Source: Verrucomicrobiales bacterium (GTDB lineage: Bacteria; Verrucomicrobiota; Verrucomicrobiae; Limisphaerales; UBA1100). From it: a stretch of 22,944 nucleotides of DNA. Position 1 is the stretch's first letter; the number at the start of each line of letters is the position of its first letter. Under the pieces are notes generated by a model. That model was not told the DNA's origin. It ran no database searches and saw nothing but the letters and a program-made list of their open reading frames with translations. Below, one piece after another: positions 1 through 8,756 of this stretch. The DNA is taken from contig PBLV01000051.1 of assembly GCA_002721895.1 (NCBI GenBank), positions 1 to 22,944 of the forward strand, given 5' to 3'. A program made the translations under genes and the position numbers.

Positions 1-549
1 ATTTACACCAGCGACAATGGTCCATGGAATCAGGACAGATATACCAAGCGCAAGAAAGGCCATCCTAAGGACGCCATCTTTTGGGGCGAGGCGGGGCCGC
101 TACGCAACGGCAAGGGCTCACCCTACGAGGCCGGCTACCGGCTGCCGTGCATTGTACGTTGGCCGGGCAAAGTGCCGGCAGGTCGCGTGAATGATGCCAT
201 CTTTGCCACCATCGATTTCATGCCCACCTTCGCGAACCTTTGCGGGTTCGACGTGCCCAAGGATCGCCATCTCGACGGCATTGACCAAACCGATCTGCTC
301 CTCGGCAAGCGCCAAACCGGTCGTGAGTTTTTCTATTTCAACAAAGCCGGCGTGCGCAAAGGCAAATGGAAATATCTCCGCGCCAACGCGCATTTCCACG
401 GCTATGCCGTCGAGGACGACCGGCCCAAGGTCGAGGAACTCTACGACCTCACCGCCGACCTCGGCGAACGCAACAACCTCGCCCAGAAGCATCCTGAACT
501 CGTGGCCGAGCTGCGTGCGTTGACCGAAAAGCTGGAGTCGAAGAAGTAA
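1..549 (+). CDS. Type-I sulfatase, C-terminal part (5' end outside window)
   Basis: The reading frame is open from base 1 and ends at TAA 547-549, giving about 182 residues. It starts in the metal-binding loop (TSDNG near residue 3 of the fragment), followed by the Y-E-A-G-Y-R-L-P block that normally reads Y-E-G-G-x-R-x-P in sulfatases, and then the VRWPGKVPAGR segment. The end (GKWKYL, then EELYDLTADLGERNNLA) is the usual C-terminal subdomain. The catalytic C-x-P-S-R motif lies upstream of the window, so subfamily and substrate cannot be judged. It is expected to be exported and to hydrolyse a sulfate ester. The following gene starts 48 bases downstream on the same strand. Confidence 0.93.
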   Translation: MYTSDNGPWNQDRYTKRKKGHPKDAIFWGEAGPLRNGKGSPYEAGYRLPCIVRWPGKVPAGRVNDAIFATIDFMPTFANLCGFDVPKDRHLDGIDQTDLLLGKRQTGREFFYFNKAGVRKGKWKYLRANAHFHGYAVEDDRPKVEELYDLTADLGERNNLAQKHPELVAELRALTEKLESKK

Positions 550-597
550 CTTCGCGCAGGATTGAATTCCCTGTCATAAACCGCTACTCTGAATTGA

Positions 598-3000
598 ATG
601 GTTCGCGTGTTTCTTTTTTTGTTTGGATTACTGTGGCTACCGGCAGCCATGGGCGCGGAGCATTGGTCCTTCCAGCCGATCAAGCGACCGAAGGCGCCTT
701 CGGTGGGGGGCAACAAGATTGATTCATTTCTAAATGCGCGCTTGGCCAAGGCGGGGGTTAAGGCGAATGGACCGGCCTCGGCGCGGGATTTGGTTCGGCG
801 GGTTTCGATTGTGCTCACCGGTTTGCCGCCCACGCCGGAACAGGTGCGGGCGTTTGAGGCGCGGTATGCGAAGGATGCCGAGCAGGCGTACATCCGCTTG
901 GTGGAGGAGCAGCTGAGCTCCAAGCACTTTGGCGAGCGCTGGGCGCAGCATTGGCTGGATGTCATTCGCTGGGCGGAGACGAATGGTTCCGAGGCGAATC
1001 TTTATCGCAAGATGGCGTGGGTGTATCGCGATTATGTTGTGCGCGCGTTCAATGACGACTTGCCGTACGACCGGTTTGTGCGCGAGCAACTGGCGGGCGA
1101 CACGCTGGGGCGCGGTGAGGCGACCGGCTTTCTGGTGAGCGGGCCCCATGTGCCGCCGGCGACCATCGGGCAAATCCCCGAGGCCATCCGGCAGGCGCGC
1201 GCCGATCGCATGGATGAAATCATTCAGACGGTGGGCTCCTCGCTGCTCGGCCTCACGATGAATTGCGCGCGGTGCCACGATCACAAGTTTGATCCGGTTT
1301 CGATCGATGACTATTACTCGATGGCCGCGGTGTTTCAGGGGATCGAATTTGGCAGCCGTTCGCCGGAGTTCGGGCCGGATCATCCGCGGCGCCAACGCGG
1401 TGAGGCGTTGCTCAAGGCGATTGCCGGTGAACGCAAAAAACTGCAGGGCACGGGGCCGTGGCAGGAGGATTGGGGCGGCTATCGCGAGGTTCATTTCGGC
1501 GCGGCCAAGTTCAAGGCGATCAAGGTGAACTTCAAAACGCCGTACGTGGGCGTGGATGAGCTGGAGTTGTTCGGCCCGGACCCCAAGCAGGGCAACGTGG
1601 CCCTGGCCTCGCGCGGTACCAAAGTGAGCGGGCCGGATCACATGGCGCAGCGCGGGCGCACGACAGTGAGTCGCATCAACGACGGCGAGTACGGCACAAT
1701 GGCCTGGCGGGCGCGGGCGCCCAATGGCTCCAAGGATAAGCCGTGGGCGTTGTTGGAATTTGCCGAGCCACAGATGGTGAGCTTTGTGCGCCTGAGCACG
1801 AACCGCGAATATTATTACGAGGTCGATTACCTCGAGCGCATGCCGGGCTTGTCCTTCAGCCACATGAAAATTGAGGGGCAGGGAGTGGACGGTAAGTGGC
1901 GTACGCTGGCGGACACGCATTTTATTGAGAAGATCAACAAAGACCGCGCGGCTCGGGCGGCGCCGTTGAAGGCGATTTCGGCGCACATCAGCGAGTACGA
2001 GGAACAGGCGCCGCGCCCGAGCTTTGTCGGGCGGTTTGTGGACCCGGGCGTGACGCGCGTGATGCACCGGGGCAGTCCGGAGAATCTGCGCGCCGAGGTG
2101 CCGCCCGCCGCGCCGGAGTTGTTGGCCGGGGATTTGAAGCTCGATTCAAAAACACCCGAGGCACAGCGGCGCGCGCGCTTTGCCGAGTGGGCCACGAGCC
2201 GGGAGAATCCGCTGCTGGCCCGCGTGATGGTGAACCGCATTTGGCATCACGTCTTTGGGCGCGGATTGGTGGCAACCGCCAGCGACTTCGGCAAAGCCGG
2301 CGCCCGGCCAAGCCATCCGGAACTGCTCGATTGGTTGGCCAGCGAGTTCATGTTGCCGGTCCGCAGCAACGCCGCGTCTTGGTCGGTGAAGGACACCTTG
2401 CGGTTGCTGCTGTACTCGGATGCCTTCCAGCGCTCCAGCCGACCGGCGGCGCATCAGGCCGATGAAGCCTTGCTCTGGCGTTTTCCTCCACGGCGCGTGG
2501 AGGCGGAGGTGATCCGCGACGGCATCCTACTCGCCTCCGGCAAACTGAACACCAAGATCGGCGGGCGCAGTTACCGCATTCATAACGTGAAGAAAACCTA
2601 CGCGCAGTGGGAGGTGGTCGATAATCACGGGCCGCACACGTGGAGGCGGATGCTGTATCAGGAACGCATGCGGCGCGTGGATGACCAGATTTTTACCGCA
2701 TTCGATTTTCCCGACTGCGGCCAGGTGCGCGCCAAGCGGCCGGTTTCCACCACGCCGTTGCAGGCGCTCAATCTGATGAACAGCCCGTTCGTCGTGGAGC
2801 AATCCGCCTTCATCGCCAAGCGCGCTGAGACCGAGGCCGGCCTAGGGGCGGCGGGGGTGAAGCGTTGTTTCGAGCTGCTGCTCGGCCGCGAGCCGACGCC
2901 CAACGAACTGAAAGCCAGCCTCGCGGTAGCCAAACAACGCGGCCTCCAATTTGTGGCGCGGGCGTTGATCAACAGTAACGAATTTGCCTTCATCCCATGA
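598..3000 (+). CDS. DUF1549/DUF1553 (PSCyt2/PSD1) secreted protein with discoidin-like insert
   Basis: 800 residues with an N-terminal signal peptide (hydrophobic core about 3-19, likely cleavage after GA). Residues about 40-250 match DUF1549: LTGLPPTPEQ, RWAQHWLDVIRWAET and DDLPYDRFVREQLAGD. A haem-binding-type C-A-R-C-H lies at 223-227, followed by DHKFDPV. Residues about 300-430 look like an F5/8 type C (discoidin) beta-sandwich insert, read from the pattern DELELFG...RINDG...PWALLEFAEPQMVSFVRLSTNR. Residues about 525-790 match DUF1553: ENPLLARVMVNRIWHHVFGR, SHPELLDWLA and TTPLQALNLMNSPFV. The N-terminal PSCyt1 cytochrome domain often seen in this family is absent. It heads a same-strand run with DUF1501, DUF1552 and DUF1592 proteins. 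Biochemical function is unknown; a role at the cell surface in polysaccharide use is inferred from neighbouring sulfatases. There is no clear Shine-Dalgarno sequence. Confidence 0.93.
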   Translation: MVRVFLFLFGLLWLPAAMGAEHWSFQPIKRPKAPSVGGNKIDSFLNARLAKAGVKANGPASARDLVRRVSIVLTGLPPTPEQVRAFEARYAKDAEQAYIRLVEEQLSSKHFGERWAQHWLDVIRWAETNGSEANLYRKMAWVYRDYVVRAFNDDLPYDRFVREQLAGDTLGRGEATGFLVSGPHVPPATIGQIPEAIRQARADRMDEIIQTVGSSLLGLTMNCARCHDHKFDPVSIDDYYSMAAVFQGIEFGSRSPEFGPDHPRRQRGEALLKAIAGERKKLQGTGPWQEDWGGYREVHFGAAKFKAIKVNFKTPYVGVDELELFGPDPKQGNVALASRGTKVSGPDHMAQRGRTTVSRINDGEYGTMAWRARAPNGSKDKPWALLEFAEPQMVSFVRLSTNREYYYEVDYLERMPGLSFSHMKIEGQGVDGKWRTLADTHFIEKINKDRAARAAPLKAISAHISEYEEQAPRPSFVGRFVDPGVTRVMHRGSPENLRAEVPPAAPELLAGDLKLDSKTPEAQRRARFAEWATSRENPLLARVMVNRIWHHVFGRGLVATASDFGKAGARPSHPELLDWLASEFMLPVRSNAASWSVKDTLRLLLYSDAFQRSSRPAAHQADEALLWRFPPRRVEAEVIRDGILLASGKLNTKIGGRSYRIHNVKKTYAQWEVVDNHGPHTWRRMLYQERMRRVDDQIFTAFDFPDCGQVRAKRPVSTTPLQALNLMNSPFVVEQSAFIAKRAETEAGLGAAGVKRCFELLLGREPTPNELKASLAVAKQRGLQFVARALINSNEFAFIP

Positions 3001-3005
3001 TTGAG

Positions 3006-3167
3006 TTCTCACGCAGAGACGCGGAGGCGCGGAGAGAAAATGGAGGGACGAGCCTGCGAGCCCGCGAAGCTACCCTTTGGCCAAGCGCTTGGCCAAGCGG
3101 ACTCGCAGGCTCGTCCCTCCAATTGGCGCTTGGTTTAATCCCCTCCGCGTCTCCGCGCCTCTGCGTG
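3006..3167. repeat. Nested inverted-repeat element A
   Basis: Three nested palindromes fill the gap between two genes. The outer arms (3010-3036 and 3141-3167) are 27 bases and complementary except at three positions; their recognisable core is CACGCAGAG. The inner arms GGAGGGACGAGCCTGCGAG (3042-3060) and its exact complement (3102-3120) match over 19 bases. The centre TTGGCCAAGCGCTTGGCCAA (3077-3096) is a perfect 20-base palindrome. The element begins a few bases after the stop at 3000 and ends 11 bases before the next start codon. The outer arm recurs in the element at 20239-20374 and in a remnant at 21889. It encodes no transposase; a REP- or MITE-like non-autonomous repeat is the simplest reading. 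Confidence 0.85.
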
Positions 3168-3178
3168 TGCCTTTTAAA

Positions 3179-4663
3179 ATGAACGCTGACCACATATCTC
3201 CACAGGGCCGCGGGTTGTTGGATCGGCGGTCGTTTATGCAGACGGCCGGGTTTTCGCTGGGGGGTCTGGGTTTGGCGAGCTTGTTGGCGGAGGAGGATCC
3301 GACCGGCTTCAGCGGCAAGCAACCGATCCGGCCGGCTATCAATCCGAATAACCCGTACGCGCCGCGGCCGCCGCATTTTGCTGTGCCGGCCAAGCAGGTG
3401 CTGGTGATTTATTGCCCGGGCGCGGTGAGCCACGTGGATACTTTTGACCACAAGCCGGCGCTGGAAAAACAGCATGGGCAAAAGGCCGATTACATTCCGA
3501 AGGTCACCTTCGAGGGGCCGCCGGGCAATGTGGCCAAGGCGTTCTGGGATTTCAAACCGCGCGGGCAGACCGGCAAGATGGTGAGCGACCTGCTGCCCAA
3601 TCTCGCGGCGTTGACCGATGATTTTTGTTTCTTCCACGCGCTACACACGGAAACAGCGGCGCATCCGCAGGGCGAAAATTTCTTTAACACCGGCTTCACG
3701 ATGGAGGGCTTCCCGTCCTTTGGCGCGTGGGTGACGTACGCGCTGGGCACGGAGAACGCCGATCTGCCGGGCTTCGTCGCCATCAACGATCCGCGCGGAC
3801 TGGCGCGCTCGGGCAAGAACAACTTTGGCAACGGTTTTTTACCGGCATCATTTCAGGGCACAAATTTCACCGCGAAAAATCCGCCGGACAATCTGCGGCG
3901 TCCGAAGCGATTCGCCGCAGCTGATGACCGCGCCACGGTCGATTTGCTCCGTGCATTGAATGACCGGCATCTGGAGAAATTCCCTGGCGACGCCGATCTC
4001 GCCGCACGCATTGCCAGCTATGAACTAGCCGGCAAGATGCAGACTTCGGTGCCGGAAGTGATGAATGTAGGGAACGAGCCAGAATTTATCCAGAAAGAAT
4101 ACGGCACCGAAAGCGGTAGCGATTTACGGAAGGAGTATGCCAAAAATTGTATCCTCGCCCGACGCCTGATCGAGAAAGGCGTGCGCGTGGTACAGCTCTT
4201 CAACGGCAGCGATCCCTCTGGCGGCAACGGTATCACCAACTGGGATTCCCACGCGAACATCAAGAACACGCACGCAATGCAGGCGGAAATCATGGATCAG
4301 CCTACCGCGGCGTTGTTGCGCGACCTGAAACGGCGCGGGCTGCTCGATCACACTCTGGTCGTATGGGCCACGGAGTTTGGCCGCATGCCGTTCCTGCAGG
4401 GCAACGGCACGGGGCGCGATCATAATCCCGGCGCGTTTACCTGCTTCATGGCCGGTGCCGGCGTGAAGGCCGGCATGAGCTACGGCGCCAGCGATGAGTT
4501 TGGCTTTAAGGCCGTTCACAATCGTACGAGTGTGTACGACTTCAATGCCACCATTCTCCACCTTATGGGCCTCGACCACGAGCGCCTTAGCTATTATCAC
4601 AACGGCCTCGAGCGCCGGCTGACCAATGTGCACGGGCACGTGGTGAAGGAGGTGCTGGCCTGA
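3179..4663 (+). CDS. DUF1501 family protein (Tat-exported, phosphatase/sulfatase-like fold)
   Basis: 494 residues from the ATG at 3179. The frame stays open upstream to about 3077, but that part lies wholly in the repeat element and codes for nothing family-like, so the later start is chosen. It places a twin-arginine signal correctly at the N terminus (D-R-R-S-F-M-Q at 15-21, then a hydrophobic stretch). Family features are LVIYCPGAVSHVDTFDHKPA near the N terminus, VVWATEFGRMPF and GRDHNPGAF in the C-terminal half, and an ending of the type DFNATILHLMGLDHERLSYYHNGLERRLT. These proteins share the alkaline phosphatase-like fold with sulfatases but have no established activity that I know of. 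The partner of the DUF1549/1553 protein is classically a DUF1501 protein, as here. No ribosome-binding site is visible because the leader is repeat sequence. Its stop overlaps the next start by one base (TGATG). Confidence 0.92.
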   Translation: MNADHISPQGRGLLDRRSFMQTAGFSLGGLGLASLLAEEDPTGFSGKQPIRPAINPNNPYAPRPPHFAVPAKQVLVIYCPGAVSHVDTFDHKPALEKQHGQKADYIPKVTFEGPPGNVAKAFWDFKPRGQTGKMVSDLLPNLAALTDDFCFFHALHTETAAHPQGENFFNTGFTMEGFPSFGAWVTYALGTENADLPGFVAINDPRGLARSGKNNFGNGFLPASFQGTNFTAKNPPDNLRRPKRFAAADDRATVDLLRALNDRHLEKFPGDADLAARIASYELAGKMQTSVPEVMNVGNEPEFIQKEYGTESGSDLRKEYAKNCILARRLIEKGVRVVQLFNGSDPSGGNGITNWDSHANIKNTHAMQAEIMDQPTAALLRDLKRRGLLDHTLVVWATEFGRMPFLQGNGTGRDHNPGAFTCFMAGAGVKAGMSYGASDEFGFKAVHNRTSVYDFNATILHLMGLDHERLSYYHNGLERRLTNVHGHVVKEVLA

Positions 4664-5889
4664 TGAACTTTGATCGACGTCAGTTTCTTTCCGGATTGGG
4701 CGTGACACTGGCCTTGCCGTGGCTCGAAAGCTCCGCAATGGCCGAGGCTCCGCGTCCCAAACGGCTCGTGTGTGTCGGTAATCATCTTGGCTTTTATCCG
4801 GGAAACTTTTTCCCGAAAGCGGCCGGTAAGGATTATGTGGCCACCTCCACGCTCAAGCCGCTTGAGAAACATCGTGATAACCTGACGGTGTTTTCGCATC
4901 TCGATCACGGGCTCAACGGCGGCCACCGGGCAGTGCAGGGATTTTTGAACAGCATTAAGAAAGAGGAAGCCGCCGGGTTTCCGCTCAAGAACATCTCGCT
5001 CGACCAGGCTGCCGCTGAGCATGTCGGCAGTGCCACGCGATTTCCGTCGGTCAATACCGGCATCGTCAACGGCACGGACATGTGCTGGACGCGCGCCGGC
5101 GTGCATGTGCCGCCGATCAATAATCCTGCCAAACTGTTTCGCGCGCTTTTCGTGAACACGCCGCAAAACGAACGCGCGGCAGAGCGCTTGCGCCTGCAGC
5201 ATCGGGGCAGCGTGCTCGATGCCCTGCGCGAATCCGCCGGTGCCTTGAACCGCACCCTCAATGCTGCCGATTGCAACAAGCTCGATCAGTACCTGACGTC
5301 TGTGCGTGACGTGGAGCGGCGTTTGCAAATGTCCAAGGAATGGATCGATCGGCCCAAACCCAAGGCGCCGATCGACGAGGTGCTGGATGAGGAACGGCAA
5401 CATCTCGATGAGGTGGCGTTGTTATATGACCTGATGGCACTGGCCTTGCAGACCAATTCCACGCGCGTTGCCACGCTCGAGACCGGCATGGGTTTCCGCA
5501 CTTCCGAACTGGATCTGGATGGATATCATGGCATTTCTCATCACGGGAAAGCGCCCGGCCGGATCGAACAGCTGCAAGTCGTGGAATCCTTCCTGACCAC
5601 CAAACTCAGCGATTTCATTTCCCGCCTGAAAGAAGCGCAGATTTTTGACGACACCATGGTCGTCTTTGGCAGCGGCATGAGCGACGGCTCCAGTCACAGC
5701 AACCGCAACCTGCCTGTCCTGCTGACCGGCGGCGGGATCAAGCACGGAGGTCATGTGATCTGCCCCGCCGATCCGCACAAACGCGTGCCCCTCGCCAACC
5801 TGTGGTTGTCCGTCCTGCACTGGTTCGGCTCCGAGACTGAACGCTTCGGCCGCAGCACGGGCACCTTTTCGCCCATGAAAATCGGGTAG
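4663..5889 (+). CDS. DUF1552 family protein
   Basis: 408 residues, starting inside the TGATG junction with the upstream DUF1501 gene, so translation is probably coupled. The N terminus (MNFDRRQFLSGLGVTLALP) is a Tat-like signal with a paired arginine at 5-6 and a hydrophobic core. Diagnostic stretches are RLVCVGNHLGFYPGNFFPK, LTVFSHLDHGLNGGHRAVQG, PSVNTGIVNG, and the C-terminal VVFGSGMSDGSSHSNRNLPV followed by LLTGGG. The family is abundant in Planctomycetota and Verrucomicrobiota and normally accompanies DUF1592-type cytochromes; here that partner follows after only 8 bases. Activity is unknown to me. Confidence 0.92.
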   Translation: MNFDRRQFLSGLGVTLALPWLESSAMAEAPRPKRLVCVGNHLGFYPGNFFPKAAGKDYVATSTLKPLEKHRDNLTVFSHLDHGLNGGHRAVQGFLNSIKKEEAAGFPLKNISLDQAAAEHVGSATRFPSVNTGIVNGTDMCWTRAGVHVPPINNPAKLFRALFVNTPQNERAAERLRLQHRGSVLDALRESAGALNRTLNAADCNKLDQYLTSVRDVERRLQMSKEWIDRPKPKAPIDEVLDEERQHLDEVALLYDLMALALQTNSTRVATLETGMGFRTSELDLDGYHGISHHGKAPGRIEQLQVVESFLTTKLSDFISRLKEAQIFDDTMVVFGSGMSDGSSHSNRNLPVLLTGGGIKHGGHVICPADPHKRVPLANLWLSVLHWFGSETERFGRSTGTFSPMKIG

Positions 5890-5897
5890 GGCGGTCC

Positions 5898-8354
5898 ATG
5901 AAGATTTTCGTTCCAGCCCTACTTTTGTCTGTGGTGAGTTCAATGGCCCAAGCGGCCGAACCGACTCAGGCCTTCCTCAAGCAGCACTGCATCCGTTGCC
6001 ACGGCAGCGAGAAGCAAAAGGCGGATCGGCGGTTTGATACGTTGCCGACAAAGATTAAGCAGCTGGATGATCTGGAGCGGTATCAGGAGATCGTCGATAT
6101 GCTGAATCTCGGCGACATGCCGCCGGAGGATGAACAACAACCGACGGCCGGAGAACGCGCCCGGGTGATCGAGCATCTCACCCAAAAGATCGCCGCTGCC
6201 AGAACGGAGCTGAAAGGCACCGGCGGCCACAGTGTGCTGCGCCGTCTCAACTCATGGGAGTACCGGCAGACGATCGGCGACCTGCTCGGGCTCAATGTCG
6301 AGGTCTGGAATCCGGCGGAGGAATTCCCCGAGGAAGTCAAAGTTCACGGCTTCGACAACAACGGCGCCGGCCTCGTCACTTCCGGCCGATTGATGGATCA
6401 CTACTTTGCCGCTGCCGAAGAAGCCATTGGACGGGCCACGCAGTTTGGCGCCCGGCCGATCTCCAAAAAGTACGCGCAGAAAACGCCGTTCTATTTCGAG
6501 GGCAAGGAAGCCAAGGATTTGCCCAAGCTGTTCCAAACCGGCCGCTTCCGGTTTGTGCCGAAGACACCGTACACCGATCTGTACGGCCGCCATTATCGCG
6601 GCGGACACATCGGGTTCTTGCCGCTGTACCGGCAGGGCGGCGTCCCGCACAGCGGCGTGTACACCATCCGCGTTCGGGCAGCCGCAGTCGGGCGTGTTCA
6701 TGATTACGGCAAGGCGCTCGGCGATTTTCGCAACGGCGATCCGTTGGTGATGGAAATTGCCGCGGTCGACCGGCGCGGCAGTGTCACGAGCACGGGCAAT
6801 GTTTCTAAGATGACCTCGCTGGCGCGCATTGAGCTGACCCATGAGGAGCCGAAATGGTTTGAGTGGCAGGTTTACATGGAAGCCGGTTACGAGCCGGAAG
6901 TCCGCTTCCGCAATGGCCCGATGGCAGCCAAGCGGATGGTCCGCGTGCTGACGACGCTCGCCGCCGACAAGCCGGAGTTCAAGCCGTTCATTGGCATGAA
7001 AGGCGGCACCGAGAAAGGCCACGGCGTGCTCAAGGCCTACAAGGGGCCGCGCCTGAGGATTTGGGAAATCAATGTCGAAGGCCCGCATGTGGACACTTGG
7101 CCGGCCTCCGGTCACCGCGCGTTGTACGGCAACCTGACACCCACCGAGCTAAATGCCAAGACGATCGCCCAACGGCTGGATGCCTTCGCCGAACAGGCTT
7201 TTCGGCGTGCGCCACAGGCGGGGGAACTGGAGCCCATCCAGGAACTCGTGGCCGGCAAACTCAAGGAAGGCGTGAAGCCCCTGCAGGCGCTGCAACTGGG
7301 TTGTCAGGCGATTCTCTGTTCGCCCGGTTTCCTTTACCTGAACCTCGGCGAAGGTGAATTGAGCGAGATCGCGCTGGCGTCGCGCTTGTCTTATTTCCTC
7401 TGGGCATCGCCGCCCGACACAACACTGCGCCATTTGGCTGCCGCCGGTAAACTGCGGTCCAATCTATCGGCGCAAGTGAAGCGGATGTTGGCCGATCCCA
7501 AGTCGAATCGGTTCGTCCGTCATTTCGTGCGCCGCTGGCTGGATCTTGACAACATCGGCACGATGCCGCCCTCCGCGGATTTTCTAGAATACTACCGCGA
7601 CAACCTCGAGACCGCGATGCGGGCGGAGACGGAAATGTTTTTCCGGCACGTGCTGGATCAAAACCTGCCGCTGCGCGAATTCCTCGATGCCGACTACTCC
7701 TTCCTTAACCGTGAGCTCGCCCTGCACTACGGCATCAAGGGCGTCGAGGGCAATGTGCTCAAACGCGTCTCGCTCAAGGGCAGCTCGCGCGGCGGATTGC
7801 TGGGGCAGGGCGCGTTCCTGACCGCCTCGGCCAATGGCGTCGATACCTCGCCCGTCATTCGCGGCATTTATGTGCTGGAAAAAGTGCTGGGCTATACGCC
7901 GCCCCCGCCTCCGCCCGATGTGCCCACCATTGAGCCGGACATCCGCAACGCCACCAGCGTCCGCGATCAACTCGCCAAACACCGCGAGATTGCCACCTGC
8001 GCCGCGTGCCATCGCAAGATCGATCCGCTGGGGTTCGCGTTGGAAAACTACGACGCCATCGGCGGTTGGCGCAGCGAGTACGGCCGGGACCTGCCCATCG
8101 ATGCCACCGGCAAACTGCCCAACGGCGACACGTTCAATACACCGGCCGAATTCCGCACCCGCATCAGTGCGCGCCATGAACAGTTCACCCGCAACCTCGC
8201 CGAGCGGCTGCTGACCTACGCCCTCGGCCGCGAATTGATCGCCCTCGACCGCCCGCACATCGACGCCATCATGACGCGCATGAACCAACCCCGTGCCGGC
8301 CTCCACGACCTCATCGAGGCCGTCGTGCTGAGCAAGGCGTTTCACACCAACTAA
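5898..8354 (+). CDS. DUF1587/1595/1592/1588/1585 multi-domain c-type cytochrome-like protein
   Basis: 818 residues with a signal peptide (residues 1-20, ending AQAA). Domain order by recognisable blocks: a PSCyt1-type haem motif C-I-R-C-H at 31-35; DUF1587 at about 115-180 (RRLNSWEYRQTIGDLLGLN); a middle carbohydrate-binding-like region of about 200-400; DUF1595 at about 420-480 (EQAFRRAPQAGE); DUF1592 at about 490-620 (ALASRLSYFLWASPPD, then DADYSFLNRELALHYGI); DUF1588 at about 630-720 (LTASANGVDTSPVIRG and a second haem-type C-A-A-C-H at 701-705, then RKIDPLGFALENYDAIG); and DUF1585 at the end (LAERLLTYALGREL). Two haems may therefore be bound. The role is unknown but a periplasmic redox function is implied by the motifs. 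It is the last large member of the 598-8354 run. Confidence 0.94.
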   Translation: MKIFVPALLLSVVSSMAQAAEPTQAFLKQHCIRCHGSEKQKADRRFDTLPTKIKQLDDLERYQEIVDMLNLGDMPPEDEQQPTAGERARVIEHLTQKIAAARTELKGTGGHSVLRRLNSWEYRQTIGDLLGLNVEVWNPAEEFPEEVKVHGFDNNGAGLVTSGRLMDHYFAAAEEAIGRATQFGARPISKKYAQKTPFYFEGKEAKDLPKLFQTGRFRFVPKTPYTDLYGRHYRGGHIGFLPLYRQGGVPHSGVYTIRVRAAAVGRVHDYGKALGDFRNGDPLVMEIAAVDRRGSVTSTGNVSKMTSLARIELTHEEPKWFEWQVYMEAGYEPEVRFRNGPMAAKRMVRVLTTLAADKPEFKPFIGMKGGTEKGHGVLKAYKGPRLRIWEINVEGPHVDTWPASGHRALYGNLTPTELNAKTIAQRLDAFAEQAFRRAPQAGELEPIQELVAGKLKEGVKPLQALQLGCQAILCSPGFLYLNLGEGELSEIALASRLSYFLWASPPDTTLRHLAAAGKLRSNLSAQVKRMLADPKSNRFVRHFVRRWLDLDNIGTMPPSADFLEYYRDNLETAMRAETEMFFRHVLDQNLPLREFLDADYSFLNRELALHYGIKGVEGNVLKRVSLKGSSRGGLLGQGAFLTASANGVDTSPVIRGIYVLEKVLGYTPPPPPPDVPTIEPDIRNATSVRDQLAKHREIATCAACHRKIDPLGFALENYDAIGGWRSEYGRDLPIDATGKLPNGDTFNTPAEFRTRISARHEQFTRNLAERLLTYALGRELIALDRPHIDAIMTRMNQPRAGLHDLIEAVVLSKAFHTN

Positions 8355-8355
8355 C

Positions 8356-8751
8356 ATGGGCGCGCCATTCCAAATCGGCTCCTCCATTCCTGTGCTTCGG
8401 ATGACCGATGAATCCGCCGCCAAGGCGTTTTACATCGATTACCTCGGCTTCGAGATTGAGTGGGAGCATCGCTTTCATGACACGCCCGAGTCGCCGCTGT
8501 ATCTGCAACTGCGTCTGGGTGAATCCGTCGTGCATCTTAACGGTCACGCCACGCCGGACGATCCTCCGGCCGAAGTGCGAATTCCCGTGCAGGGCGTGGA
8601 AGCCTTTTGCGAACACCTTGCCTCCAAAGCCGGGACCGCCGGCCAACCCATGCCCGAGGTGGTTGACCCCCGAGGCGTCGGCCGCAACACCGATATGAAT
8701 CTCGAAGATCCCGATAGCAACCTGCTGACCTTTTGGGAGCCGATCGATTAG
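8356..8751 (+). CDS. VOC superfamily (glyoxalase/bleomycin-resistance-like) protein
   Basis: 131 residues, starting one base after the stop of the cytochrome-like gene. The pattern is a single vicinal-oxygen-chelate module pair: an IPVLRM...A..FYIDYLGFEIEW beta-alpha-beta start, YLQLRLGESVVHLNGH in the middle, and a closing LEDPDSNLLTFWEP strand with the usual D-P-x-x-N and a final metal-ligand-type Glu. This resembles small bleomycin-resistance-like or lyase proteins, which work as dimers. There is no signal peptide, so it is cytoplasmic, unlike its upstream neighbours. The substrate cannot be told from sequence. Confidence 0.85.
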   Translation: MGAPFQIGSSIPVLRMTDESAAKAFYIDYLGFEIEWEHRFHDTPESPLYLQLRLGESVVHLNGHATPDDPPAEVRIPVQGVEAFCEHLASKAGTAGQPMPEVVDPRGVGRNTDMNLEDPDSNLLTFWEPID

Positions 8752-8756
8752 TAGTT

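Noticed and set aside
730..2067. Minus-strand open frame of 445 codons
   Set aside because: Lies opposite the DUF1549/1553 gene, which has clear domains; the antisense product has no recognisable family features.
3006..3167. CRISPR array or insertion sequence
   Set aside because: No regular direct repeats with spacers and no transposase reading frame; the structure is purely inverted repeats.
3077..3178. Upstream extension of the DUF1501 gene
   Set aside because: Consists only of repeat-element sequence and would put the Tat signal 50 residues from the N terminus.
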